Part shown: piece after piece, positions 1 through 9,644 of the stretch | Numbering within the stretch: position 1 is the stretch's first letter | Layout of the letters: every line of letters starts with the position of its first letter | Origin: an uncultured Alphaproteobacteria bacterium | GTDB taxonomy: Bacteria > Pseudomonadota > Alphaproteobacteria > RF32 > CAG-239 | Reading direction: 5' to 3' | DNA: 64,000 nt | Assembly: GCA_944390455.1 (NCBI GenBank) | Contig: CALXPU010000001.1 | Coordinates: forward strand, 1 to 64,000 | Notes under the pieces: model-generated | The model's database searches: none | The model's input: the letters and a program-made list of their open reading frames with translations, nothing else | Told to the model about the DNA's origin: nothing | Program-made: the position numbers and the translations under genes

Positions 1-74
1 GGAGCGGGCAATGGGATTCGGACCCACGACATCAACCTTGGCAAGGTTGCGCTCTACCCCTGAGCTATACCCGC
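1..74 (-). tRNA. tRNA-Gly (anticodon GCC), cut at its 3' end by the window edge
   Basis: Read on the minus strand, this gives a full cloverleaf. The acceptor stem GCGGGTA pairs with TGCCCGC. The D-arm contains AGCTCAG. The anticodon loop TTGCCAA carries GCC, so it decodes glycine GGC/GGU. The T-arm carries GGGTCCGAATCCC. The genome encodes CCA: CC is at positions 2-1 and the final A lies outside the window. Confidence 0.95.
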
Positions 75-92
75 ATCACTTAACAGGTGCTT

Positions 93-120
93 TTTATAAC
101 ATACTTTTCTTTTTATGCAA
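93..120 (-). promoter_or_regulatory. Sigma70-type promoter of tRNA-Gly
   Basis: On the minus strand TTGCAT (115-120) and TATAAA (93-98) are separated by 16 nt and lie 19 nt upstream of the tRNA 5' end. The match is close to consensus and well placed. No transcript data were available. Confidence 0.6.
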
Positions 121-276
121 GAAAAAAATTACAACTTTTTCCATTTTTTTATCAACCTTCTGTTTTTACTAAAATAAAATTTTATTTTTTATACATTTTT
201 TCTAATTTTCTTTAATAAATTATATATATTTTCTATGCTATTAATATTTATCGTCTAGTTGTTTTGAGGAAGTACC

Positions 277-426
277 ATGAAAAAAGTTACTATAAAAGAA
301 TCTAAAAATATTCGTTTTGAAAAAGAAGCCAAAGCGCTTAAAAAGAATTTGGAAAAGAGAAAAAAGCAAGAGGCCGAATTAAAACTTCAGAAAACAAATT
401 CTCAAACGAATCAATCTAACAATTAA
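277..426 (+). CDS. Small basic hypothetical protein (49 aa)
   Basis: A 49-residue Lys/Glu-rich protein starting MKKVTIKESKNIRFEKEAK. Its first three quarters look like one charged amphipathic helix, followed by an Asn/Gln/Ser tail. A GAGGAAG Shine-Dalgarno lies 5 nt before the ATG, and the gene ends 23 nt before murA, so the two are probably co-transcribed. It has no signal peptide or membrane segment. I do not recognise the family. The good ribosome site and operon-like spacing argue it is real. Confidence 0.6.
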   Translation: MKKVTIKESKNIRFEKEAKALKKNLEKRKKQEAELKLQKTNSQTNQSNN

Positions 427-449
427 TGCATTAGTGAGGAGCTTAGATT

Positions 450-1742
450 ATGGATAAAATTAAAATCATTGGCGGCAATTCCCTTCATGGTAAAATTTAT
501 ATCAGTGGTGCAAAAAATGCCGCACTTCCTCTTATTTGCGCTTCACTTCTTACAAGCGATTCTGTTACAATTAAAAATGTTCCTCAGCTTTCAGATATAA
601 CCTTTTTGAATGGTCTTCTTAAATATTTAGGAATGAGCATCTCTGAAAAACAAGAAGTTTTTGAACAGCATCAATCTACCACCTATACATATCAAGCGAA
701 TCAAATTACAGAACTTACAGCACCTTACGATTTTGTTAGAAAAATGAGAGCATCTTATTATGTTTTAGGTCCGTTACTCGCACGATTTAAACACGCTGAG
801 TTATCTCTTCCTGGAGGGTGTGCAATTGGAGCCAGACCGATTGATATTCATTTGTCTTCTCTTGAACAAATGGGAGCTAAAATTGAAATTAAAAATGGAT
901 ATGTTATTGCAGATGCGCCCAACGGCCTTACTGGAGCTCATATAATATTTAGTAAAGCATCTGTTGGCGCTACTTGTAATATCCTCATGGCTGCAACACT
1001 TGCTTCAGGTATTACTAAAATTGAGAATGCGGCAAAAGAACCAGAGATTGCTAATCTTATAGATTTGCTTAATGCTATGGGGGCTAAAATTGAAGGTAAA
1101 GATACATCAATTTTAACTATTGAAGGAGTTGAAAAACTTCACACGGCGGAAATTGCCGTTATTTCAGATAGAATTGAAGCCGGTTCATATGCTATTGCAG
1201 CTGCAATAACTCATGGAAAAATAGAATTAGTCAATGCACGAGCAGATTTTCTTCAACAACCTTTGCGTGTTTTGGAAAAGATGGGGGTAGATGTTTCTGT
1301 CAATGATAATTCCATAACCATTGATGGTATCAATAAAACTATTGTAGGAGAAGATATTTATACAGATTATTACCCTGGATTTCCTACCGATTTACAGGCT
1401 CAATTTATGGCTTTGATGACGGTTGCCGAGGGAGCCTCTCTTGTAACTGAAAGTATATGGGAAAATCGGTTTATGCATGTTCCGGAATTGTGCCGTATGG
1501 GTGCTAACATTAACATTCACGGGCACGCATCCGCCATTGTGCGCGGCGTTAAGAAACTTTCAGGAGCTCCTGTTATGGCAACAGACTTAAGAGCTTCTTT
1601 TGCTCTCATTCTTGCAGGCTTAGTTGCTGAGGGAGAAACAACCGTTAATCGTGTTTATCACCTTGACAGAGGTTACGAAAAGCTTGAAGAAAAACTTAAA
1701 GCTGTGGGTGCGAATATTGAACGTATTAAAGAGAGTGATTAA
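450..1742 (+). CDS. murA: UDP-N-acetylglucosamine 1-carboxyvinyltransferase MurA
   Basis: MurA transfers enolpyruvate from PEP to UDP-GlcNAc, the first committed cytoplasmic step of peptidoglycan synthesis. The 430 aa match the family's usual length (about 420). The substrate-binding K22-N23 pair sits in SGAKNAAL, and the catalytic loop PGGCAIGARP carries the fosfomycin-target Cys at residue 124. RADFLQQPLRVLEKMG and DLRASFALILAGL near the C-terminus are typical of the EPSP-synthase-like fold. The start has GAGGAGC upstream. Its last 17 nt overlap the convergent glycosyltransferase gene. Confidence 0.97.
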   Translation: MDKIKIIGGNSLHGKIYISGAKNAALPLICASLLTSDSVTIKNVPQLSDITFLNGLLKYLGMSISEKQEVFEQHQSTTYTYQANQITELTAPYDFVRKMRASYYVLGPLLARFKHAELSLPGGCAIGARPIDIHLSSLEQMGAKIEIKNGYVIADAPNGLTGAHIIFSKASVGATCNILMAATLASGITKIENAAKEPEIANLIDLLNAMGAKIEGKDTSILTIEGVEKLHTAEIAVISDRIEAGSYAIAAAITHGKIELVNARADFLQQPLRVLEKMGVDVSVNDNSITIDGINKTIVGEDIYTDYYPGFPTDLQAQFMALMTVAEGASLVTESIWENRFMHVPELCRMGANINIHGHASAIVRGVKKLSGAPVMATDLRASFALILAGLVAEGETTVNRVYHLDRGYEKLEEKLKAVGANIERIKESD

Positions 1743-2799
1743 TTCTTCCTGGGAATAAAATTCCTCTTAATCTCTTCAAATTACGGCAAGATTTTCTTTC
1801 TTCTCTATTATATGCAGAAAAGGTGTTATATGCCTTATATGCTTCCTCTAGCGCTTTATCTAATTTTTCTCCATGGCGCATGATATTGCTTATTCCTAAG
1901 ATCGTCCAAGAAAGCCATGCGTCATTTATCAACATTTGAGTCCTACGTTTTGCTGACTTAAACTCTTTTGTTTGTTGGAGAATAGCTAGCCCTTTACGAT
2001 TTTCCGTCATTACTTTTCTAGACTTAGCCAAGCTATCTGTTCTATTCCGATAATTATACAATGGCGATTTAATTATAGATATAAGAGGATTAGCTAAAAA
2101 AGCACGATATATGAAAACATCGTCTTCTCCGCAATTTATCCCTAAAGGAAACGTAAATTTATGTTCTTCAATAAAATTTTTACGGAAAACTTGCCCCCTT
2201 ACTCCAGTTCCTGAGTAAAACAAATCGCTATATGCATCTTTTCCGTAAAAAGGAGAAAATAAAGATAGATTATCCAATTTAGAAATAGGAAACTTTGCTT
2301 CTTGCTCTTGATTTGCAACTTCCTCTCCTCTGGTATTTTTTATCCATTCTTTATCGTATACATCATAGTACGCAGTCAGCAGAATATCTGGCGAATCTTT
2401 TTTTAATTGCTTTAGAATTTGTTCAAAAGCATCTTCCTCCAACCAATCATCACTATCCACAAAAATTATATAATCTCCTTGTGCCTCAGAAATCCCCCTA
2501 TTTCTGCTTGCTGACACCCCCTGATTTTTTTGCGTAATTATTTTGATATTAGAATATTTTTTAGCATATTGCTGGAGTATATTTAGGCTTTTATCTGTTG
2601 AACCATCATTAATTGCAATTATTTCAAATTTTCCATCTTGATTTACGATACTGTCTAAACATTGCGCTAAATATTTTTCTGCATTATATACTGGCACAAT
2701 GACGCTAAGAGTTATTTGCTGCATTTTGACTATTCCAAATATTATCAGAATCGCCACACAAATACATCCATAAAATAATTTTGTTTTCAGTTCTTTCAT
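1726..2799 (-). CDS. Family 2 glycosyltransferase with an N-terminal membrane helix
   Basis: Residues about 8-25 form a hydrophobic helix. A GT-A domain follows, with SVIVPVYNAEKYL at about 32, NDGSTDK at 64-70 and the metal/nucleotide-binding DSDD at 115-118. It probably transfers a sugar from a nucleotide donor to a surface polysaccharide or glycolipid at the inner membrane; acceptor and sugar are unknown. The long start is preferred because AGGAAA lies upstream, whereas the alternative Met26, which would remove the anchor, has only a weak site. The gene stands alone and converges on murA with a 17-nt overlap. Confidence 0.85.
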   Translation of the reverse strand: MKELKTKLFYGCICVAILIIFGIVKMQQITLSVIVPVYNAEKYLAQCLDSIVNQDGKFEIIAINDGSTDKSLNILQQYAKKYSNIKIITQKNQGVSASRNRGISEAQGDYIIFVDSDDWLEEDAFEQILKQLKKDSPDILLTAYYDVYDKEWIKNTRGEEVANQEQEAKFPISKLDNLSLFSPFYGKDAYSDLFYSGTGVRGQVFRKNFIEEHKFTFPLGINCGEDDVFIYRAFLANPLISIIKSPLYNYRNRTDSLAKSRKVMTENRKGLAILQQTKEFKSAKRRTQMLINDAWLSWTILGISNIMRHGEKLDKALEEAYKAYNTFSAYNREERKSCRNLKRLRGILFPGRINHSL

Positions 2800-2868
2800 C
2801 TGAATTTCCTATAATCGTTCCTTTTATATAAGCTTAGCTTATAAAAGAATGATTGCAAGTAACTTTCA

Positions 2869-3798
2869 CTATATAATTTTTAATTGTTTATAGAGAGGAC
2901 GATCCGTCCTTATATTTAAATAACTGCATTTTATTCGTTTACAAAAATTTTCCATTTCTTTTCGTTTTTGTAAAAAATGCTGATAATAGGCATCTTTAAA
3001 TCCATTAGAGAAAGTTTCAAATGTTACTTTTTCTCCGCTGTATTCGGCCATGTATCTTCCATCTAGCGGAGCGTATTCTTCTATTACATCATACACATTT
3101 ATACAATATAGCTGGGAACGTCGACTTAAAGCCACGAGTGTTCGTTTTGCCGTATCACTTATGTTATTATAATCGCTTATGACAAAAATCATAGCTTTCC
3201 CTTTTGTACTGTATTGCAAAATCTTTAGTGTTTCCGACAAATCTTTTAGTTCATCTGTATTATATTTACGAGACAACACCGCCGTACTTGTTTCAGATAC
3301 CGCATTAAAAATTGCCATCAGATTTTTCTGATTATTTTGAGGTTTAAACATTTTAGTTTCGTATCCATCAAACAAAATCAATCCAAATCTATCTTTGTTT
3401 GCCAGACTTTGCCACCCTAATAGTGCCGCCAATTTAGACGCGGACACAGATTTTAATTCATTTTTTGTTCCAAAAAGCATATACGGAGATAAATCCAAAA
3501 CAACATAGACTTCTCTGTCTTTTTCCTCAGAAAAGACTTTCGTATATGTATCTCCTTTTCGAGCGGTCACTCGCCAATCTATATCTCTAACGTCATCTCC
3601 GTAACCATAGCTCCTGACTTCCTCAAGTTCCATTCCTCGTCCTTTAAAGGCTGAGCGAATATCCCCTGCTTGGTATGAAGTTATATTATTGTGACGTTGT
3701 TTTATATATGGAAGAAATTTGCGTTGCGCGATGAGTTCATCTACACCAACGCTCAATCCTTGCATGCTATTTATTTTTTCTTCCCGTCTAAAAAACAT
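2869..3798 (-). CDS. DUF58 family protein (von Willebrand A-like), partner of MoxR
   Basis: The DUF58 signature is clear: FKGRGMELEEVRSYG at about 51 and GDDVRDIDWRVTAR at 67-80, followed by the vWA-like strand VVLDLSPYM at 99-107. The usual MIDAS pattern DxSxS reads D-L-S-P-Y here, so the second serine is missing and metal binding may be altered. There are no membrane helices. It lies 27 nt downstream of a MoxR ATPase gene. The pairing is a conserved chaperone-like module thought to help mature other complexes. The vWA/BatA membrane genes often found in longer MoxR operons are absent. Confidence 0.85.
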   Translation of the reverse strand: MFFRREEKINSMQGLSVGVDELIAQRKFLPYIKQRHNNITSYQAGDIRSAFKGRGMELEEVRSYGYGDDVRDIDWRVTARKGDTYTKVFSEEKDREVYVVLDLSPYMLFGTKNELKSVSASKLAALLGWQSLANKDRFGLILFDGYETKMFKPQNNQKNLMAIFNAVSETSTAVLSRKYNTDELKDLSETLKILQYSTKGKAMIFVISDYNNISDTAKRTLVALSRRSQLYCINVYDVIEEYAPLDGRYMAEYSGEKVTFETFSNGFKDAYYQHFLQKRKEMENFCKRIKCSYLNIRTDRPLYKQLKII

Positions 3799-3825
3799 TT
3801 AAATACACCATTTAAATACATTGTT

Positions 3826-4815
3826 TTAAGGAAGTGGCACCATCTTTAAAATATTGGAAATAATATCGTCGCTTCTTAATCCTTCCGCCTGCGCTTCAAA
3901 GCTTAATATAATACGATGTCTTAAAACATCATACACAACATCATGAATATCCTCAGGAATAACGAAATCACGCCCTTTTAACCATGCATTTATTTTTGCG
4001 CATTTATCTAACGCTATTGTGGCACGAGGACTAGCTCCATACAGTATCTTCTCTTTTAACGCTGTGTCATATTTTTCCGGATGTCTGGTGGCCATTATTA
4101 ATTGTACCAAATAATTCTCCAAATTATCGTTCATATAAACAGAGAGTACTGTTTTTCTAGCCTCCAAAACATCTTCTATTTTAATTTTTCCAGCACTACC
4201 AAAAAATTCTTTTTCAGCTGTCTGCTCTTCATTTTTCCCTTGTTGTTCTGCGCGCACAAGTCTTAATATTTTATGCTCTGTTTCAGCATCTGGCTGATCA
4301 ATCTTTATATACATTAAAAAGCGGTCTAACTGAGCTTCAGGCAAGTTATATGTTCCCTCTTGTTCAATCGGGTTTTGAGTTGCCAAAACCATAAACAATG
4401 GCGGTAGCACATATTGTTTACCGCCTACGCTTACCTGACGCTCCGCCATAGCCTCCAACAAAGCGGATTGTACCTTTGCCGGAGCACGGTTAATTTCGTC
4501 CGCTAATACCAAATTTGCAAAAACAGGACCTTTGCGAAATTCAAATTCGCCTTTTTCTGCCACATAAATATCACTTCCCGTTATATCCGATGGTAGCAAA
4601 TCCGGTGTAAATTGAATACGGTTATAATGAGCTTGTATACAATCTGCCAAAGTTTTTATGGCTTTTGTTTTTGCCAACCCTGGTGCACCTTCGAGTAGTG
4701 CATGTCCATCCGCTAATAGTGTAATTATGAGTTTTTTCACTAATTCTTGCTGCCCAACAATTCTACTGTCCAGATAATTTTGTAAAGCGACGATTTTCTC
4801 CCTAATTTCGCTCAT
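3826..4815 (-). CDS. MoxR-family AAA+ ATPase
   Basis: Walker A GAPGLAKT is at 43-50 and Walker B VLADEIN at 103-109. The family motifs RAPAKVQSALLEAM, ATQNPIEQEGTY and LPEAQLDRFL follow in order. The 329 aa match the usual length. The C-terminal lid contains SPRATIAL. MoxR proteins act as cytoplasmic chaperone ATPases, usually with vWA partners such as the DUF58 gene next downstream. It diverges from the helicase gene across about 120 nt. Confidence 0.92.
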   Translation of the reverse strand: MSEIREKIVALQNYLDSRIVGQQELVKKLIITLLADGHALLEGAPGLAKTKAIKTLADCIQAHYNRIQFTPDLLPSDITGSDIYVAEKGEFEFRKGPVFANLVLADEINRAPAKVQSALLEAMAERQVSVGGKQYVLPPLFMVLATQNPIEQEGTYNLPEAQLDRFLMYIKIDQPDAETEHKILRLVRAEQQGKNEEQTAEKEFFGSAGKIKIEDVLEARKTVLSVYMNDNLENYLVQLIMATRHPEKYDTALKEKILYGASPRATIALDKCAKINAWLKGRDFVIPEDIHDVVYDVLRHRIILSFEAQAEGLRSDDIISNILKMVPLP

Positions 4816-4934
4816 TATACCCTCTCTGTTTTATTTCTGTTCTAAAAAATCACAAAAAACTTTTAATTCTAAATTTATCTTGTATAACTCTCTATATAAG
4901 ATTTTGATTAACAAAAAACAAGAAATTTTGCAAG

Positions 4935-7340
4935 ATGAGTAACATTTTTGATTTTGACGAGAATGATGATAGTTCCCAACCTATCACCTATGATAATATT
5001 AGTGCGCTTAAGCCGACTTGTGCTTTTTTGAACAATTTAAATCCAGAGCAATTACAAGCTGTACAAAAAACAGAAGGACCTTTGTTGGTTTTGGCGGGAG
5101 CCGGAACAGGTAAAACTAAAGTATTAACAACACGCCTAGCTTATATCTTGCAAAATAATTTCGCTCATCCTTGGAACTGTTTAGTAGTTACTTTTACTAA
5201 TCGTGCCGCTAATGAAATGAAAGAACGTGTCAGAGGATTTATCGGAGACGCAGTAAATTCTGTTTGGCTAGGCACTTTCCACAGTATTTGCGTTAAAATA
5301 TTAAGAAAATATCCCGAACTCGCCGGTCTGAAGGCAAATTTCACTATTTTAGGGGAAGATGATCAAAAACGTGTTATTAAAAAAGTATTACAAGAAAACT
5401 CTATTGATGAAAAACAGTACCCACCGCAATCTGTTCTAGAAAAAATCTCTCGTTTTAAAGATAAAGGTTACACTATTGAAAAAATTGCAAATGACTGCAA
5501 AAATAATATAACAGTATTCATTTACAAAGAATATCAGAAAAAACTTGTTGAAATGAACTGCGTAGATTTCGGAGATATTCTTTTGTATGTTCTGGATATG
5601 TTATTAAAAAATCCAACTGTATTGCAAGAATATCAGCAACGTTTCAAATATATTATGGTTGATGAGTATCAAGATACAAACGTTACTCAGTATTTATTAT
5701 TGCGTCTGCTTTCTCAGCTTCATAGAAATATTTGCTGCGTCGGAGATGACGACCAATCCATTTATTCTTGGCGTGGCGCAGAAATTGAAAATATTTTAAA
5801 ATTTACAGAAGACTTTCCTGAAGCGACAACCATTCGACTAGAACGAAACTATCGTTCAATAGCAAATATTCTTAACGCTGCATCCGCCGTTATTAGCCAT
5901 AACACAAAGCGCTTAGGAAAGACCTTAAAAGTTGCGGAACACAGTCCTGTCTCAGATTGTTCTAATGAAAAAATTAAAGTTGTCAGTACATACAGCGGAG
6001 ACGATGAGGCAAAATATATCACGCAAGAGATTCAACGCTTAAAATACAAAGGAATCGCTTATGACGAAATGGCGGTTTTAGTTAGAACTGCATCTCAAAC
6101 ACGTGCCTTTGAAGAGAGCTTTATTAAAGAATCTCTCCCATATAAAGTCGTCGGAGGTTTAAAATTCTATGAGCGTGCTGAAATTAGAGATTTATTGGCT
6201 TATTTTCGTCTTGTTCTGCAACCTAGTGACGATTTAGCCTTTGAGCGCATCATCAACAAACCGGCTCGTGGTATTGGTGAAAAAACTGTAGATAAATTCC
6301 GCGAAAGAGCAAAAACACATGATTGCTCCTTATATCAAGCAATGATTGATTTGATGGCTGAAGGTTCTTTTTCAGGAAAGACCTTACACGCTCTTGATGC
6401 TTTTGTAACGCATGTTAATGAGTGGCGTCGTATATTACCAGCTGTTTCATTAAGTGATTTTGCTGAACAAATTGCTGATGAATCTGGATATTTTGCCATG
6501 CTTGAGCAAGATAAATCCGTTGAAGCTCCGGGAAGAATTGAAAACATTAAAGAGCTCATTAACGTTATGAGTGATACTGAAAATTATCCAAACCTTTCTG
6601 AATTCTTAGAACACGTTAGCCTAGTGATTGATAATGAATATGGCGACAATTCCAATAAAATCATTATTTCAACCTTACACGCAGCAAAAGGTCTTGAGTT
6701 TGATGCTGTATTTTTACCAGGATGGGAAGAAGGTATTTTTCCTCATCAGAAGTGTCTTGATGGAGATGATGGAGGCATTGAGGAAGAACGCCGTTTGGCC
6801 TATGTTGCTATTACACGTGCAAAAAAACTTTTATATATAACTATGGCCTTTAATCGTAAATTATATGGACAATGGCAAAGCAATCTTCCATCTCGGTTCT
6901 TAAACGAATTACCACCAACTTGTATTGATCTTATCAATAATACGGGGTATGGCGCTGTATCTAAGACCAAACCAGCTTCCGATAGTTCATATTCTTACGC
7001 AAAATCTGCTTATAGCAGTAACAAATATTCGGATAGTTATCGTTCATCTTATTCAGACAATTATTCATCTTCTTATTCTAAAAAAGAGAAGCATGGTTTC
7101 TTTGATAGTTATGAAAGTGCTGCTTATGATGAATACGACGATGATAATTCATACAAGACAAAGTATAAAAGCGATTATTTTTATCAAACTAAAAAGGTTT
7201 CGCCTTTGGTTGGCAAGAAAGTACGCCACACTACTTTTGGTAATGGGAAAATTGTTGATGTTGACGGAAACAAATGTGAAGTATTTTTTGATAATTTCGG
7301 TAAAAAGAAAATTATGAAAAGCTTTTTGGAAATACTTTAA
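4935..7340 (+). CDS. pcrA: UvrD/PcrA/Rep-type superfamily 1 DNA helicase
   Basis: A 3'-5' helicase for repair and replication restart. The Q-motif NPEQLQAV is at 36-43, Walker A AGAGTGKT at 54-61, VDEYQDTN is motif II, DDDQSIYSWRGA is motif III, and LERNYRS, STLHAAKGLEFD and EERRLAYVAITRA are later motifs. Residues from about 670 to 755 form a Ser/Tyr/Asp/Lys-rich low-complexity linker. It ends in a Tudor-like domain (VGKKVRHTTFGNGKIV) like the one PcrA uses to contact RNA polymerase. The sequence does not separate the names PcrA and UvrD firmly. The start is the first ATG, without a strong Shine-Dalgarno. Confidence 0.93.
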   Translation: MSNIFDFDENDDSSQPITYDNISALKPTCAFLNNLNPEQLQAVQKTEGPLLVLAGAGTGKTKVLTTRLAYILQNNFAHPWNCLVVTFTNRAANEMKERVRGFIGDAVNSVWLGTFHSICVKILRKYPELAGLKANFTILGEDDQKRVIKKVLQENSIDEKQYPPQSVLEKISRFKDKGYTIEKIANDCKNNITVFIYKEYQKKLVEMNCVDFGDILLYVLDMLLKNPTVLQEYQQRFKYIMVDEYQDTNVTQYLLLRLLSQLHRNICCVGDDDQSIYSWRGAEIENILKFTEDFPEATTIRLERNYRSIANILNAASAVISHNTKRLGKTLKVAEHSPVSDCSNEKIKVVSTYSGDDEAKYITQEIQRLKYKGIAYDEMAVLVRTASQTRAFEESFIKESLPYKVVGGLKFYERAEIRDLLAYFRLVLQPSDDLAFERIINKPARGIGEKTVDKFRERAKTHDCSLYQAMIDLMAEGSFSGKTLHALDAFVTHVNEWRRILPAVSLSDFAEQIADESGYFAMLEQDKSVEAPGRIENIKELINVMSDTENYPNLSEFLEHVSLVIDNEYGDNSNKIIISTLHAAKGLEFDAVFLPGWEEGIFPHQKCLDGDDGGIEEERRLAYVAITRAKKLLYITMAFNRKLYGQWQSNLPSRFLNELPPTCIDLINNTGYGAVSKTKPASDSSYSYAKSAYSSNKYSDSYRSSYSDNYSSSYSKKEKHGFFDSYESAAYDEYDDDNSYKTKYKSDYFYQTKKVSPLVGKKVRHTTFGNGKIVDVDGNKCEVFFDNFGKKKIMKSFLEIL

Positions 7341-7369
7341 TACAGCTTCTATCCTTTATTTTTCTCAAA

Positions 7370-7834
7370 TTACTTTTTCTGCCTAAATGAGAAATATTTG
7401 TGCACGAAAAAGGTCAAAACAGTAATAATAACGATACAGCACAATTGTGCTACCGCTTTATCTAAATTAGGAACTTCTTGAAGAATATTCTGTGGAGATA
7501 AATTTTCTTGTACACGGATTACACTAACAAAGAAAGCCAAAAGTCCGGTATTTATAAAATACAAAACAATATATGACGAAAAAGCTTTTAAATATTCTTG
7601 TTTGAAATCTCCATGACTTTGAAACACATAATAACGCATCGTGACAATGGATATATTAATATTAATGATATTCATCAGCAATAAAGATATTTGTTCACGA
7701 CCTTGAGTTATATACAAAAAGAGATAATACAAAACAAAGGATGTAGTTGTATTAAAGCCCCCGACTAGCAAAAAACGTATTTTTTGATTTATTTTAAACC
7801 ATATATTTTCTAAATATTTATAAGTTTTAATCAT
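7370..7834 (-). CDS. GtrA-family membrane protein (putative lipid-linked sugar flippase)
   Basis: This 154-aa protein has four predicted membrane helices and the GtrA/DPMS entry FLLVGGFNTTTSFVLYY near residue 22. GtrA proteins are thought to flip polyprenyl-phosphate sugars from cytoplasm to periplasm. It is the last gene of a four-gene operon and overlaps the deacetylase gene by 8 nt. In context it would move the polyprenyl-phosphate (amino)sugar made by the GT2 gene to the GT39 transferase. The specific sugar is inferred, not seen. Confidence 0.85.
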   Translation of the reverse strand: MIKTYKYLENIWFKINQKIRFLLVGGFNTTTSFVLYYLFLYITQGREQISLLLMNIININISIVTMRYYVFQSHGDFKQEYLKAFSSYIVLYFINTGLLAFFVSVIRVQENLSPQNILQEVPNLDKAVAQLCCIVIITVLTFFVHKYFSFRQKK

Positions 7835-8654
7835 CGTTTATACCTTTCAGGCAATTTTTATCCAGAGTAGCCAACAACTCTATCTCTCTTGTTTTTGATA
7901 TTATATTTTTATCGGAAAGAATATCTATATTTTGTTTATCAACATCCGGCATTCCAGGGTGCATCATAATTTCAATCCCATTATATTTTTCTGGAACTTT
8001 AATTTTCTTCAAAACTTCAGCATTCATATTCCCTGTATATATAATACTAAAAAAGTAAATATCTGACTTAGCTTTTGCTATAAAACGCAAAAATGTTAGA
8101 ATTGTATATTTAATAATTCCACCATTCTTTATTCCACCTATTTCATGCTGATCTTTCCATGTTTTGAAAATATTTTCATTAATTACTCTCAATTTTTTGA
8201 TTGCATATTTTTTCTGCAATCTCACCATAATCTTATATATCATTGGAATCATTTGAATATGACGGTGTCCATCAATGTGAGAAAGTGCAATATCATTATT
8301 TAGTGCGGCTTTAATTTGCGCCTCAATTTCTCTCCAAATTTGAAGCTTCATTCTTTTTAAATACATTGTTCTACACACAAGTTTCATAAAACCACAACAA
8401 AACTTTCCTTTTGAATTTACAAGATTTTTAACTTTATTAGGCAGACACAAAGAATTACCATTTGTTAAATTTACATGCACACCGATACTTACATGGTTCA
8501 TTTTCTTACTCAATTGTATTGCCTCTTCCGTTCCGGATTGGTTCATCATAATACTTGTTGAATTCACTATCCCTTCTGTACAGCCTTTATAAATAGCCAT
8601 ATTTACACCATGACTAAAACCAAAGTCATCAGCATTAACATAGACTTTTTTCAT
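7827..8654 (-). CDS. YdjC/ChbG-family carbohydrate deacetylase (NaxD-like by context)
   Basis: The 275 aa carry the YdjC/ChbG metal-site motifs: NADDFG at 7-12, VHVNLT around H60, HIDGHRH at 126-132 and MMHPGMPD near the C-terminus. The family removes N-acetyl groups from sugars. The gene lies between a polyprenyl-phosphate glycosyltransferase (4-nt overlap) and a GtrA gene (8-nt overlap). That fits NaxD of Francisella, a YdjC-type enzyme that deacetylates undecaprenyl-phosphate-GalNAc before lipid A modification, better than chitobiose catabolism. There are no chb or sugar-uptake genes nearby. Confidence 0.85.
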   Translation of the reverse strand: MKKVYVNADDFGFSHGVNMAIYKGCTEGIVNSTSIMMNQSGTEEAIQLSKKMNHVSIGVHVNLTNGNSLCLPNKVKNLVNSKGKFCCGFMKLVCRTMYLKRMKLQIWREIEAQIKAALNNDIALSHIDGHRHIQMIPMIYKIMVRLQKKYAIKKLRVINENIFKTWKDQHEIGGIKNGGIIKYTILTFLRFIAKAKSDIYFFSIIYTGNMNAEVLKKIKVPEKYNGIEIMMHPGMPDVDKQNIDILSDKNIISKTREIELLATLDKNCLKGINDD

Positions 8655-9643
8655 TTTTTATCCCTCTGAGATTTAAATACATCGTTTTTAGTGGATGCAA
8701 CAATATAATCTGCCATGTAAAGAGGGCGTTTCTTTACCTCCATATGGATTTTTCCAATATACTCTCCAATAATTCCCAAAGCCAAAAGAATAACAGACCC
8801 TAGAAAAGACATTGTTACCATAATTGTTGCATAACCAGGTGTTCTATGCTGAATTATGTAGTATTCAATAATTACATAAGCACCGAGCACAATTGAAATA
8901 AACGCGCCTAAAAGTCCAAGGTAGGTTGCTAAGCGAAGAGGCCTTACAGAAAATTGAATAATACTATCCATAGCCAGGGCACAACTTTTAAATACACCGT
9001 ATTTAGAATTTCCACTAAATCGTTTAGGTGCCACAAAATCAATAGTTTTAACCCTATCGGTTGGCATTATCCAACTCAACAAACCTCTGAACAGTCTATC
9101 ATGCTCATTAAAACCTTTTAAAAAATCTACATAACGCCTATCCAGCAAACGAAAGTCTGGACTTTTGGAAGGAATTTTAGTATCTGATAACCAATTTAGA
9201 ATTTTATAAAACATTGTTGAGAAAAATTTATATATACATCCCGTTCCTAAATTATCTAGTCTTCGGCTCAAAACAATTTCTGCTCCATTAGCCCAAAAAT
9301 CTATCATTTGCGGAATATATACCGGCGGATGTTGCAAATCCGCATCCATAAAAATAACAGCGTCGCCCAAAGCATGATCCATTCCCGCAGTCATTGCAAT
9401 TTCATGACCAAAGTTTCTTTTTAGATTTACAATTTTCACGTCTTTGTCTTGTTTTTGGAGCTGTTTTATTTTTTTCAATGTATTATCGCTAGAGCCATCG
9501 TTTACAAAAACATACTCAAATTGATATTTTGCACCAAGATTTTTATTTTGTTTCGTATTTACAATTAGTTCTTTATATAATTCAGCAACATTCCCCTCTT
9601 CATTATAGGCGGAAATAACGATACTTATAATCTTTTTAGACAT
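8651..9643 (-). CDS. Polyprenyl-phosphate glycosyltransferase (GT2, GtrB/ArnC/FlmF type)
   Basis: A DPM1-like GT2 domain is followed by two C-terminal membrane helices at about 240-260 and 275-300. Motifs are SIVISAYNEEGNV at 7-19, VNDGSSDNT at 48-55, RNFGHEIAMTAG at 76-87 and the catalytic DADLQHPP at 100-107. The enzyme moves a sugar from a nucleotide donor to undecaprenyl phosphate on the cytoplasmic face. It is second in the operon, 1 nt after the GT39 gene and overlapping the deacetylase by 4 nt, so translational coupling is likely. Donor specificity cannot be read from the sequence. Confidence 0.9.
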   Translation of the reverse strand: MSKKIISIVISAYNEEGNVAELYKELIVNTKQNKNLGAKYQFEYVFVNDGSSDNTLKKIKQLQKQDKDVKIVNLKRNFGHEIAMTAGMDHALGDAVIFMDADLQHPPVYIPQMIDFWANGAEIVLSRRLDNLGTGCIYKFFSTMFYKILNWLSDTKIPSKSPDFRLLDRRYVDFLKGFNEHDRLFRGLLSWIMPTDRVKTIDFVAPKRFSGNSKYGVFKSCALAMDSIIQFSVRPLRLATYLGLLGAFISIVLGAYVIIEYYIIQHRTPGYATIMVTMSFLGSVILLALGIIGEYIGKIHMEVKKRPLYMADYIVASTKNDVFKSQRDKK

Positions 9644-9644
9644 T

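Noticed and set aside
7827..8654. Calling the deacetylase ChbG of chitobiose use
   Set aside because: No chb genes or sugar transport nearby; the operon is built for lipid-linked sugars.
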